Source of the DNA: Lithospermum erythrorhizon
Taxonomy: Eukaryota > Streptophyta > Magnoliopsida > Boraginales > Boraginaceae
DNA length: 64,000 nucleotides
Direction: 5' to 3'
NCBI GenBank assembly: GCA_019722365.1
Contig: JADFUC010000514.1
Coordinates: 372,001 to 436,000, forward strand
Shown here: one piece after another, positions 1 to 12,392 of the stretch
Numbering within the stretch: position 1 is the stretch's first letter
Layout: each line of letters starts with the position of its first letter
The notes under the pieces: generated by a model
The model's input: only the letters and a program-made list of their open reading frames with translations
Told to the model about the DNA's origin: nothing
Databases searched by the model: none
Position numbers and translations under genes: made by a program

Positions 1-91
1 TTACTGAATTGATCGATCTACCATTGTACCCTTATTTGTGACAAGATCTTCACAGCTGTTGGAGTCACAGTTGACTTACTGATTTTTCCAG

Positions 92-3000
92 GTGTATACT
101 GGTTGTGTTAGAGTCATCTAGGGTTGAAATTGCCATTCTTCTTAATGAGCTAGCACACTTCAGAGATGAATCTTCCAAGTGCTCTTCGTCTTCGTCAAGC
201 AGTGACATTATCCTCCAGAAACAAAGGGATCTTGGCATCACATTTTCGTTGGTCGAAAAGATAATAAATCTTATTTCACAGCTCAGTGAAGATGAAGGTA
301 CTTAGTTTAAAGTTGGCTACTTTTAGAAAATTTTAAAGTTCACCAATTAACATTGCATTGCGCACCCAGATTCAAATGCCATCATAAGTGAAAGCACATT
401 CATGAAGATCATCAAGCAGCTGAATGAGACTATCAATGTAGTTCTAGAGTATCTGCAAGATGCAAAGGAACTTCCCTTCCGTTTTCCTTTATAACATTGT
501 AGTATCAATCTATTATCAGTTATCACATATAAAGGAAAAACTGCTTTTCTTGTATCAATTAACATTGCATTATGGAATGCCAATTTACCTGCTTTTCTTG
601 TATCTGAGAGTTGGAACATTTTGTAGGAACATGGGATTAGGAAAGGAGACGACCTTCTAGCCTCAGTTCGTCTAATCGGAAGGTACAGCTTCTTGTTCCT
701 GTTTTTTCCTAAAACTGCATCCACCTTTCATCCCTCCTGTGGCACTGTATAAAAGAGAAGAAGGAATGACCAGATAGGTCCTTTATGCCCTGGTTTTATC
801 TCTCTCCTTTCTCTGATTTGTAGTGAAATGAACCTACCTTAAAGATATTCACCCACTACTTACTCCTGTCTTCATACCTTATATTAAGAGACATAAGGAT
901 GGACGGATTGCCCCTTTTGTCCTGTTTGTCAGCTCATTCCTTTTCTTGATTTATAAGAAGACTAGAAGTCTAATATATTGCAAACAAACTTAATGATTCT
1001 TGCGGGAAGATGTTGAATGAGTCACTTGACAATAAATCTAGAGGAGTGGGTTTTTGAACTCCCCAAGAATAATAAATACTCTCCTAAAGGGGGTGACAAG
1101 ACCAGAATATTCTTTTTTTGCTAACAAATTTTAGTTTATTACGTAAGGGGAAATATAGTCTAATCACTAACATTTTTATTGCGGAAATTATCTCCTGAAT
1201 GATATACATATATACGTACATCTATGTGAGTTGATATATGTTACTGTTCCAGCTATCTTGCACAGACACCCAATGCATGTGAGGAGAAGGTCAAGGAACT
1301 GCTGAGTTACATGCTTTCAGTTGAAGGGATGGATGAACCTAGGTCCAATGAATTTGCTAAGTTTTTCATTGGTAAACTCATTCCATGGAATTCTTTGACT
1401 TAATTGGCTTATGGTTAATTGCAGGCCTTTCTTTTCTGTATGCTTTCTGCTACCCATGTTGTGTCAGATAACAATGAGGACTGATGGATGCAGAATTTTA
1501 TCTTCAGCTGGGGCTCTTGATTCTGTGCGTATAGTTGAATTGGACGTAACAGTAGTTTCTTCCTGTTTGCCTGTAGTCCTTCCTAGATACACGCTTTCAT
1601 GATATTTATAGAATCTCCCATATGTATAATAGTGCCCTCATATTAATTTCGTGTGAAAGATTGTGGAACACTGATCCGTAGAGGTTATATGCAGGTTGTT
1701 AATTGTCTGATTTCTATGATTACTACTAGTAATTGTAAAACTGATGAATCAACTTCCATATTTCTGGCGTGCGATACAATTCTGAATCTTCTAACAAAGG
1801 TATATATACGCAGTATGGTATCAATCATTATTTACTTTCTGTAATACCTCATCCATATGTTTTCTTGATTTGCATAGAGGGGACAGCTTGAAGTTTCAGT
1901 GGATACTGCCGCTCTCATCAAACTCTTGAGAGTATTGACACATTGGGCAGGTACTGCGTAATCTTTTTACTGAAAATACTCATGTTCATCCTTGATTTTG
2001 TTAAAAGGGATAAGATCCCTGTTACATTTATTGTAATTTTTATAATTTAGTTGTCTTTCTATCAAATTCTTCAGTCATTGCTTGCTGATGCTGACATTAT
2101 AATGTTTTCAAACTTCCTTCTCAACTAGAGATGGTTGGTTAATTTTTTGTTTATTCAGCTCTCATGTAATTTGATTCTGTTCTACCTTTCTTCAACACGA
2201 TGATTAAGTATATTTACTAAAGAATGAATAAATAATGTGGTTGTCTTGTTTAAACTAAGGTTGACTAGTGAATTTCTTCTATTCCTTTTTAACAAAAAAC
2301 AAAATAATATTCCATGTGAATTATATCGATCAGACTACTTAAAAAGTTAAGAAAGTAATAACCACCACTTGAGATGGAAGGAGTGAAAGTTACCGTGAGG
2401 AAAATTTTGAAGAGGGATTTGGTTTGTAGAAGTTAAATGTTAAATTATTTATGTCGTGTGATTATTTACATTCAAAACGAAATTTATCGGACACTCTATT
2501 GTACACATCAGAGGTTGTTGATGATATGTCTGTTTTGTTGATGGCGTCGAGTATATGCTCCTTGATACTTGATTCAACCTCAGAGGAGGCTCTTCTACAA
2601 CATCCAAACTTTGACAATCGTGACCTTATCAGCATGGCTTTGCTTATCCAGAAAAGTTTTTCTTTATGTGGTCAGGTAAATTTCATGTTTCTCCTCACTC
2701 TAGTTTCCTACATATTGACTGCCTTGGCCCTTGCTTCTTGTTGTACATCACCCAAACCCCGTTCCTTCATTCATGTATGCACTTTTTTTTTACATACATT
2801 GATTGGAGATTTTGAGGGCAGCATGATTATTTATATTAGTCTTTTACTCTTTCTGACATTATCCTGCTAGTGATCATAAATGATAGTTCCACCCTTTCTA
2901 AACTGTATTTAAGGTATTTTTTGGGGCCTAAAGTGGGATATTAAGATATTCAGTAAATTTTAACTGTTGAACATTATTCAGGGCCTAAAGGGCTTGAAGT

Positions 3001-3275
3001 CCTCTTTATCTTTCTTTGACATATATAATCATTTGTGTCAATCGTAGCCTTTAACTGTTGAACATTATTCAGGGTGTGATGTCCGAGGACGCTAAACAAC
3101 AAGCAGATCTCCATGACATTGTTGTTTCAGGTATACTGTCAAAATATAACTGTGCAAGAACTATATTATTAATACATCTACTGTCCAAATGCATGTTTTG
3201 ATATATTACCTTGCTGCAGCTTATTCACGTTGGGCTGATCGTTTCCCCCAACTAAGGGCTGCGATTGAGAGATAA
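92..3275 (+). CDS. Neurochondrin-family protein, 3' part
   Basis: The gene enters from the left edge; bases 1-91 read as intron ending in a pyrimidine tract and AG. Exons I can join in frame are 92-297, 370-471, 631-682, 1253-1342, 1425-1524, 1695-1799, 1878-1950, 2512-2675, 3073-3130 and 3220-3275 (TAA), about 334 residues of an alpha-helical, armadillo-like protein. Marks of plant neurochondrin are the LASVRLIGSYLAQTP stretch, the FLLPMLCQIT segment and the C-terminus SRWADRFPQLRAAIER. Neurochondrins are cytosolic helical-repeat proteins linked to membrane traffic and neurite growth in animals; the plant role is poorly defined. All junctions are canonical except between 471 and 631, where a 159-bp insertion interrupts DAKEHGIRKG and no GT donor gives an open frame. 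Function is therefore uncertain for this allele. Family assignment rests on recalled similarity. Confidence 0.8.
472..630 (+). other. 159-bp insertion in neurochondrin exon, flanked by AGGAAC direct repeats
   Basis: AGGAAC occurs at 466-471 and again at 625-630. Removing one copy plus the intervening DNA restores an uninterrupted exon reading DAKEHGIRKGDD. The insert has an in-frame stop soon after entry (CCT TTA TAA). It contains a 16-base repeat of CTGCTTTTCTTGTATC (541 and 590) and shares CAATTAACATTGCATT with the preceding intron (343 and 557). It could be a small transposon with a 6-bp duplication, or an intron with an unusual donor. Confidence 0.55.
2959..3074 (+). repeat. Duplicated splice-acceptor segment in intron
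   Basis: A 25-base segment (TTTAACTGTTGAAC...TTCAGGG) is identical at 2959-2983 and 3050-3074, period 91. The second copy ends in the AG used to open the exon at 3073. The first copy is a ready-made competing acceptor that would add an in-frame stop (TAG near 3046). Confidence 0.75.
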
Positions 3276-5154
3276 ATCGCCGACGAGATACCGATACTAT
3301 CTGTATGATACTTGTGAATATGTAAGCCAAGTGTTACCCTGCTATTTGCATTTAGAACATAGATAATTATGCATTTTGCTAATTTAGTTTTTTTGGAAGT
3401 TGTATTTGTTAATCCTTCTTTAGCTTGAATTGACATAATCTGATATTAGAAACTTTATCCTTGAAAGTATTCCAACTAATCTTATGTCAATTGAGGTTTT
3501 GACCTAACATCATATACCATTATTACATGATCATTGACTATTGAATATTGATGGCACACAAGATAACTCCACAATTCAAACAACTGATTGCCATCCAATT
3601 CATTGCTTCAAAACAAAAAGCATTTCATGAGAAACAAAACCATGCCACGTTTGTTCAATGGTGGATTCATTACTCCAACTGCAATAACTTAATACTCCCT
3701 CTATTCCTTAAAAATTGGAACATTTTAAATTTTAGTAATTGACTTTTTAAATTTTAAATTCAAATAACTTTTAATGTGTTATATGGTCTCTCTATTCCTT
3801 TTTATAAGGACCATTTACTTTTGTATAAAGTTTAAAAAAAATTTAAATTTATCTCACCAACATAATTTTTCTTTTATTTTTTCATACCTAATTTGATAAT
3901 TTAAGATCTAATTTGATAAAATAAAATCTTAAAAAGGGATTGATATTTTAAGAAAATGATATTTAAAAATAGGGCTTGAGGGAGTATTTGTTCAGTGAAA
4001 ATATATTACTCCGTAATATGTAGTATTTTTAACATATTTTATTATTAACTTAATAATTTTAATTATTCAAAAACAAAATTTTTGATGTCAAATCAAAAAT
4101 TATAAGTTTTGTTAATTGGACATAAAAAAAGCTAAACTCGATAATCTTTTGCGATTGAGAAGATTTCATTTCATGATTTGATGCTTGAAGTTTTTTTTAA
4201 AAAATTAGCGATGATAAGAGTATTACAATCCTATGCATAATATTACAAATCCGAGACTCTTTGCTAATTATTATTATAGTTAAAAATAATGTTAACTAAT
4301 ATATGTATCTAAAACTATTGCGCAGTTAAAAAATACGTACTGAGATTCAAATCCAAGATTTGTTGGTTGAGTTATTAAAAGTTGATGTCTTTTAGAGTTA
4401 TTCACAAGATTGTCATGTTAAACTATGCAACACGATTTGTTTATCCACTCGAAATGGTATTCTAACCACACTTGCATAAGTTTGGATTATTCATGGGGTC
4501 TTATAACATTATCTTTTTTGGAGGCCTACTGAAATCATGATCGAGTGAGAACAATTATGATGAAATCAAAAAATTTATATATTGTTACTGAAAACATTTA
4601 TATAACGTAAATATGCAAAAAATACAAAAACGTGTCACACCAATGTGTACGAATTGCAATAAATTATAAAAAAACAACACTTCAAATTTATATTTGGAAA
4701 AATTAGGAGGCGACAAATACATTCTTTTATTCAAACCCCACCCCATTACTCCGAATTTAGCCGTTTCGATTAAGCTGAAATCTAAATTGATGAGTTGTTT
4801 AGGGACCACAGCATGACAAAAGATTATGACAAAATATCAAAACATTTCACATCAAACCGATAAAAATCAGACAATAAAGTGCATGAAGTTTGACAAAATT
4901 CAACATAAATCTTTCCTTTTTCCTGATTCTACGCCGAAGTTATGAGTATTCTTGTCATATTTATGACCCTACCAAATAGGCCTAATGACCATATTTATGA
5001 ACCAAATATAATAATGACCATAATTATGTACACTTTGTAACCTACGTACTTCTAACATATTCCCTCTCATTCTTGCAACTGTTACTACTATAACTTAGGA
5101 CTGTTAGAAATAGACAACATTGTAATATCCAACAAACCATTCAACTTTGCAACA
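3276..5154. other. Intergenic, AT-rich, with MITE remnant
   Basis: No gene is supported between the neurochondrin stop and the next ATG. The proximal 200 bases should hold the neurochondrin 3' UTR. The rest is AT-rich with a Stowaway-like element at 3695-3984 and the presumed promoter of the next gene. Confidence 0.6.
3695..3984. mobile_element. Stowaway-like MITE (degenerate)
   Basis: The segment starts TA-CTCCCTC and ends GAGGGAG-TA, giving short inverted termini of the Stowaway (Tc1/mariner) type with TA at each side. Inside, a second partial terminus (CTCTCTATTCCTTTTTATAA, about 3787) suggests nesting or rearrangement. Length is about 290 bp; no coding capacity. Confidence 0.5.
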
Positions 5155-8100
5155 ATGTTTTGCATGCATAATTCTGTCAAGTGTTTTCTTCTTCCGTCAT
5201 TGTTGCTATGTTCTCTGTTGTTCTCCTTGTCTTTTGGGGATGACTCATATTTTTCCACATTCCAAGTAACACCTACATCAGGTAATTTTGTAGTTTATGA
5301 GGTGAATGAATTGTTTTTCATGGCATGGGGAATCAAATATTTTATATTCTCGGACTCGTTTATGTAATTGGAATAATTCAAAATGGATCCTTCTAGTACA
5401 TACGCTTTTTATCTATCGTGAAGTAGTAGATAGTGTTTGCAACTCTTGCGTCAATTTGGAAACAGCCTCCGATCTTCTTACCTCACTTAGGTGGTAAGAG
5501 GCATTGCGGTTGAGTTGTTGATTAGTATGAGTTGAATGAATTGCAATGCTTCAGAGTATGGTCTTAAGTACATTCTTGATTTCTTTTTTCTTTTTTGCTA
5601 GGGGAACATTTGGCTTCTTTGGGGGCAAAAAGATTGTTGGCTGATGGGCTAGGTGATGACTATTTGTACTCATCCTCACTTGTGTTGGCTGAGGGGAGAA
5701 CATATAGGAAGGACCCTCTAGATGGTTTCAAGAAATATACAAGAGGTTGGAACATAAGTGAAAAACATTATTGGGCTGTAAGTTTTGCTAACTTTTTTTA
5801 AACCTTTTTTTGTCTTGATTTACTTTGGCTTAGATTATTTTGTAAATGATTCAAGATTCTCATTTTTTATCACTTAACATATGTCCATGAGATAAACATA
5901 TGACTAAATCTGGATACTGAAGAATTATGTTCAATGTGAATATTTACCTCTGCCTTTTGATGTATGTTTAGTTCTCTGTAAAATGGACTTTTGTGATACA
6001 AGTTTTTTACTGCATAAAGTATTGACAACCCATTACCACATTCATTGATTATGACCTTCCGAGTATATTAATACAGTTATGAGTTTTATCCATCGGATTC
6101 TTAAAAAAAAAAGAGCCAGCCATGTATACTCTTAGAACACCTCATTTGATCTTGTAGGAACAGTTAGTTATGCGAGCTATGTTTTCGTTTGATGTGTCTA
6201 CTCTCTAGAATCTTATATTTTGGTGCTCCAAAATGCTCAATTAAGAGAACCAGATGCTATTCTCCAAAATGCTCAATTAAGAGAACCAGATGCTATTTTA
6301 ACGTTTAGATCAATTAGCTATTGTGAATGGTAACTCTAATGCATCCATGCTTTCAATTAGCATTTGATTAGTGTCTGATTGTATGTCCCTTCTAATTAAG
6401 TTGCTAATTTTTTGTGCAGTCTGTTTCTTATACAGCTGCTCCAATCTTTGTTATTGCTGGAATCTGGTTTTTGGTATTCGGAGTGTGCTTGTTGGCCATC
6501 TGTCTATTCCACTTCTGCTGTCCAAAACCGCCTTATGGCTATTCACGAACAGCTTATGCTTGCTCTCTCATTTTTCTCATACTTTTTACTGTGACGGCAA
6601 TGTAATCTCTCCCTCTCCCTACCCTTACTCTCTTGCTTGCCTGCTTCTTCTGAATTTTGTGATTTTAATGCCCGACTGTTGCATGGCAGCATCGGGTGTA
6701 TCATATTGTATATAGGGCAGGGAAGATACTATGTCAGTACAACAAATACTTTGAAATATGTTGAAGACCAGGCAGATACTACGGCTCAGAGTCTGAAAGA
6801 CGTGTCAATGTATCTCGGTTCAGCCAAGAATATTGACATGATTAATAATATTTCTCTACCTGGGAATGTGCAAACAGACATTACCGAAATTCAGAATAAG
6901 ATAGATTCGTCTGCCAGTAATCTTGCCACTCAGACATCTGACAACTCAGATGACATTAAACATCTTATAGAATCTGTGTAAGTCACACTAGCAGAAAAGG
7001 TTTTGGCACTTGTCTCTGTCTGTTCCGAGACTTGGTAAATTTATGAAGGTTACTTGTCTTTGTGTAGGAGATTGGCGCTCATCATACTCGCTGCAGTTAT
7101 GCTATCAATGACTTTTCTTGGATTTGGTAAGAATATTACATTAACATTAACATGCCATTATGCCTTTGGAGAGGCTCCTCATTTTAGCAGGTAAGGAGGG
7201 GGTGGGGTGGGCTCGATTGTATTAATCAAGGAATTTCAACCGTATAGTGTCTTGCATTGTATTATTTTTTCCCCTTGCCATTTCTGATTTCATGTCGTTC
7301 TTTGTCTGCAGTTTTCTCACTCTTTGGTATGCAGTCTTTTGTATACAGGTGAGTCTAATGCTATTATCAAGATTCCCTATCTAGCTTCTCTTTACTTTAT
7401 ATCGTTTCTGAGGAAGTATTGTGTTGGTTTATTATGCAGCTTGGTGGTCACTTCATGGATCCTTGTGACAGGAACATTTATTTTGTGTGGGATATTTCTT
7501 CTTCTTCACAAGTAAGTTCAGTTGTAGCAATCCACATGTACTGACTGACCCCCTTTCTAGAACTGAGCACAAAAAAATAAAATCATGGCTATCTCATTTA
7601 TCTCTAGATCAATTCGGTGTCCTATAATTGGACTAATCCCATCTTTCTGTTTTGTTTTAATTGAAATCTGATTCTGAAGAATAGTTTTTCAAACACATAT
7701 GAACTTCTATGGTGGTTGTATTTGGAGTACAAAACACCTAATTCATGGAGTACATTGTTTCCTTTTGCCTTAGTATAGTGCAAGTTCTAATCTTCATCTG
7801 ATTAGTGAATTGTTCATTTCATAGTCAATATAATCGTTTTTGCTACTTCAGTGTGACAGGTGATACTTGTGTTGCAATGAATGAATGGGTCCAAAATCCA
7901 GTTCCTCATACAGCTCTAGACGATATCATTCCCTGTGTGGACAATGCCACTGCTCAAGAAACCTTGAACAGAACAAAGGAAGTTAGTTCTCAATTGGTAG
8001 AGCTAATCAACGAAGTCATCACCAATGTCTCCAACATTAATTTTGCACCTGCCTTTGTTCCGTTTTACTATAATCAGTCTGGTCCACTGCTCCCAATCCT

Positions 8101-8801
8101 CTGCGATCCTTTTAATCCCGACTTAACAGACAGGACGTGTTCATCTGGTGAAGTGGACTTAACCAATGCAACACAGGTATACCATAATTCTTACAAAATA
8201 TATTATCTCCAAATTCTTGAAAAGACTGAAAAAATCCTCTTTCAGGCTTCTCAGAGCATGCCATAAAAAAGGGCATCGTTTATTCTCTTTGCATGAAATC
8301 CCCTGCTATTCATTGCTGCATAAAGAGGGCTCATATCATTTCTTGATCCAATCTGCATTTAGTTAGCTACATACAAATATCATGCCATAAAACGTTTGGT
8401 TTGCTGAAATGATGTTTATTTTGTCATAGGTATGGAGTAACTTTGTCTGCCAAGTTTCACCAACCGGAGTTTGTATTACACCAGGCCGGCTGACTCCAAC
8501 ACTATATAACCAATTTGCATCTACTGTCAACGTGAGCTACGGACTGAATCACTATGGTTCATTCCTAGTTAGTCTTCAAGATTGTACATTTGTGAGAGAG
8601 ACTTTCTCCAATGTGCATGCAAACTATTGCCCCGGGCTACGCAAGTACAGCAGATGGATATATGCAGGATTGTTGGTTGTGTCATGTTCTGTTATGCTCT
8701 CAATTCTCCTATGGGTTATATATGGACGCGAGAGAAAGCACCGCGCCTACACCAAAGAGCATATGCCTAGACCAGTTAATGACTCGACTGAGGAGAAATA
8801 A
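5155..8801 (+). CDS. Multipass membrane protein, At2g12400-like (tweety-like topology)
   Basis: Nine exons join in frame with GT-AG borders: 5155-5281, 5602-5777, 6420-6601, 6690-6977, 7068-7126, 7312-7348, 7440-7511, 7852-8176, 8430-8801; the product is about 545 residues. A signal peptide (residues 1-28) is followed by a short extracellular region ending RGWNISEKHYWA. Hydrophobic segments lie at about 104-130, 143-170, 259-280, 290-315 and 500-525. Between the second and third is a helical stretch (TLKYVEDQADTTAQSLKDV); between the fourth and fifth is a large, Cys- and N-glycosylation-rich loop (DPFNPDLTDRTC). The tail is short and basic. This layout matches a plant family usually listed only as transmembrane protein and recalls animal Tweety channels; ion conduction is not shown. 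The start is the first ATG giving a good signal peptide. Confidence 0.82.
6226..6297 (+). repeat. Perfect 36-bp tandem duplication in intron
   Basis: Two exact copies of a 36-bp unit (starting CTCCAAAATGCTCAATTAAG) lie head to tail at 6226-6261 and 6262-6297 in the intron before exon 3. Perfect identity implies a recent event. Confidence 0.9.
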
Positions 8802-9673
8802 ACTTGATAGTATCAGTGGGCAGTGAAGCTTGTTTTGAGAATGTTTAGTGATCAACCTTTTATGGCACCAAAAGCTATACAAAAGATTGGTGGATGTTAA
8901 ACGATGACTGTGGTTTACTAGAAGCATCGACATATTGTTTTAGCTCAGTTTATGACATTTCTTAAGTCTCGTTTGATAGGAATAGGTTCATTTATCAAGT
9001 TTTTAGTTATGTTTTGGATTTTGCTGGTTCGGCCAGTTTTGTTGAGGTACTATTTTCTCAGCTATAATATTTTTTTGAAGTTTATTGAATTTGTGGAAGT
9101 TGGCGAAATTTCAAAAATGATACTTTCCAAATCAGCGGTTGTAGTAGAAAAATGAAAGATGTTAATGTGGACATACATGATAAATTTAAAAGATTTTATC
9201 TCGGTTTTGGATCTTAATGGTGTTATTCACTTAAATATTGTACATTTTCTGGTTCTTGAAGGTAAAACAAGTACCTAATATTCTTTGGCTTTCTTGCTTG
9301 ATGTACCCCTAAACTTGATTGATTTGGTACAAATTATATGATACAAATTTGTAATCTCCCCCTAGTGTGAGATAGTTGTCACCAATTTGCATACTAATAA
9401 AACATTATCCACAATATATTAAGCAAACAAAAAATATATGATACAAATGTGGAAATACACCTGGTTTCTTCTACCCGTCTTCATCATCCATGTTGGCCTA
9501 CTTATAGAAAAAGATCAATGATATGTGTCTTGAATTCCACCTTTTTATACACATAAGTGGACATCATGAACATCATCACTCGGCATTCTGCTAACTGGAG
9601 TTTCTCTAAAATTATCGCTGATGCTTCATGTCTATCGCTTCTTTCTGTTTGAAGTTAAAGAGATGTAATCGAA
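8802..9673. other. Intergenic between convergent genes
   Basis: The 3' ends of the membrane-protein gene (+) and the KNOX gene (-) face each other here. I see no further ORF with family resemblance and no clear repeat. It should contain both 3' UTRs. Confidence 0.55.
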
Positions 9674-12392
9674 CTATCTTTTGCGCTTGCTCTTCAACGC
9701 TGAGGAAGAAGATGGATTACTATGCCAGTTCCTCTTCCTCTGATTTATAAACCAGTTGTTTATTTGCTTCAAATGCAAACCAGTTTCCTGCACTAGTCTT
9801 GCCTTGTCTTCCTCCTGAAAAAACAAAACAAAATTAGATGTTGAATATAAACTGCCTATATTCTGGTAAAATTTTAATACATACAATTAAAGGGACCAAG
9901 AAAGGTAACTAGGTGGACATTCCATTATGCAAATTTAGGAAATTGGAAGACCATTTGTGATGTGGCAAATCATATTTTGCTTCATAGGTAGAATACATTA
10001 CCGTTGGGTATGGCCACTTGGAGTGAGTTTGCCACCATTGCTTCAAGACAGAAGTGGTATCGCCTGGAAGCTTTCCCGCTCTTCTCTTCCGCAAAATCTC
10101 TTCCCTAATGTCCACAATCTTCTCTTTGTATCCCTGTAGAAAAAAGTTAATATATATTACTCGATCGAAGGATGATAACATAGATTCCAATGATTCCACA
10201 TGGATTACTAAATATGTTACCTGTTTCAGTTCATGCTTTAGCTCCTGCCTTACACGCTCCATTAGAGATCTCTCGCTCTCTGTTGGGAGACCGAATCCCA
10301 TGCCATCACCACTCTCTAAACCACCATCAAAGAGATTGGCATCACTGTCTATCTGATCATCTTCGTCATCAGACATTGTTGCGCCTGTCCCTTCTCCTGG
10401 CGAGACTCCTGCAGAGAAACACGGTCTAATTAGTTGAGGTCATTCTTCATCACCCTGGCATTTGTGTTTCACTATACCCTTAGATGAAAAAGTTATAGAA
10501 ATCTTATAAACACAATAATACAGAGAAGTCTTGTATAATTTCTCACATCTACCATGGATCTATTATATTCTATTAAGGTAAAATTAATAGATAAATCACC
10601 TGTCAGACTTTGTAAAGATTGTTCAATCTCCCAACACGCCATAACCGCTTCCATTGCATGAACACGTACATGCTGCTGTAGTTGCTCTTTGAAAGAACAA
10701 AGTAGTAGGACATAATGCGTCTGCAAAATAAAGAACGACGACAAATTGGTAAGTTACTTCACCATGTAGAATGTCCAGTTTTCATTTGTTTTACTGAATA
10801 ATCCTTCTGCTACTACGTACAATTAGCACCATATTGATGTTATCATATGATCAAATTTCGCATACAACATTGTATGAAAACTCAAAGCATTTTTTTGATA
10901 TGTTCTATATTTAACATCGGGTGTTAGTTCACATTTATTCAATTCACTTTTCGAGTAAGTGGAGGTTTATGTGATCTATTAGCATAATATAAGGTTCAAT
11001 CATTTGAAAACTTGAGTATAGTCTATATGATGCTTATTGTTTGTAATTCAAGAATCATAATTTTCTTTCATCATCAAATGAAAGGAGAATTTCTCACAGT
11101 ACAAGGGTAGTGATATACTTCTTGTTTCATACAAAGAATTACCCCATTTGTTCAAAATATGGTTAAAGTTCCTTGAATTGCTCCGAGTATAAGAATATCA
11201 TACAAACATAAAACAATGTTAAAATTCACTTACATATGCAAGATATGAGAAAATTAAATTCTGAGGACAAAAACTGAACCCTTCATAAAAGTAAAAAGCT
11301 TCAATTTTTTTTGCACAAATCAATCAATTTCACACGGACAGACAAAAAAGCAAATCTACTTACCCCCTTTCATGTGAGGCAATAATTTAACAAGCCCAAA
11401 GTCAACTAAAAGACACTCACTCCATCCCTCAAAAAAAAGTATTTTCTTTTAACATTATATTTTAATATTTTTTTTTTCCAAATACTATGCAACATATTCA
11501 AAATCCAACAATCAAATTTCAAAACTAAACTAGACAATTTTTTCACGTTGGAGAGACTAGAAAACAACAAATTCAAAATATTTTCATTTCTTATTTTTGA
11601 AATTTGAAGTTGAAGATATGAGTTAATTGTCGATTTATTTGACCAATATACAACTTATGTAACAAGTTAAAAACTATTTAGATCAAATGACAATTTAGTC
11701 TGAAGTCATATTATTTAAGACCAAATTGATAATTAATTCTTAATTCTGAACATATACTAACCATGAATTGATCAAGTTCTTTATTATCATCACTTAGATC
11801 TCCATGAGCACCAAGTGAAGAATACTTAGCCACCACATGTTGAGACTGAGCCAACTGAGCATCAATCCTAGGTAGTTGATCCACTGGCGTGGCAATCCGT
11901 AAGCACGCCACGTGTGCAGCCAACAACTGTTCAAACAAAGGGTGTCCAATCATCTCCCCCTTCCACCTACATGTCTGCCAATTCACCACCACCCCACTAG
12001 CGGCGCCGCCTCCCCCCACCTCTCCACCACCATCACTATTATTAATATCATTCAACTCGGCCGAGGCGGCGACATGCACGTCATCCCTGACGTCATCTCT
12101 GACGTCACTAACGTTTCTTTGTAAAATAGTTCTTGATAGCCATTGGTTTGCAGATGTGGATTCAGAATTTGTATGCAAGTTTAAGAAACTGCCCCCCTCC
12201 CCTTCCTCCAACTGCCCCCCCTTGGCGGAGTATTGCACTGTTCAGCCATGTTGGTGGTTGACTTTGACGCTGGTGATGGTTTTGTTGATGTTTTTCAGAT
12301 GGTGATGATTGTTGAAGTTGTTCTTGAACCATGCTTCTCAAAACTGATGAGTTTTCTGCTAGATGTTGATCAGAAAAATGTTGTAAAGCCAT
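9674..12392 (-). CDS. KNAT3-like: Class II KNOX homeodomain transcription factor (KNAT3/4/5-like)
   Basis: Five exons (- strand): 12392-11762, 10720-10600, 10408-10221, 10133-10002, 9814-9674. The order is Gln/Gly-rich N-terminus, KNOX1 (about 140-185, [15 protein letters not shown]), KNOX2 (about 206-251, [19 protein letters not shown]), an acidic linker ([11 protein letters not shown]), ELK (about 306-326) and a TALE homeodomain (about 327-388) with [11 protein letters not shown] in helix 3, then a basic tail KSKRKR. MEINOX pairs with BELL proteins; the homeodomain binds TGAC-type sites; class II members promote differentiation and secondary-wall control. The structure matches KNAT3 closely (about 403 against roughly 430 residues). 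The first ATG gives [11 protein letters not shown], typical of the family, but a one-base excess in a G run (C7 at 12215-12221 on +) shifts frame between [10 protein letters not shown] and FLNLHTN. A downstream ATG at 12238 is in the correct frame. Confidence 0.9.
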
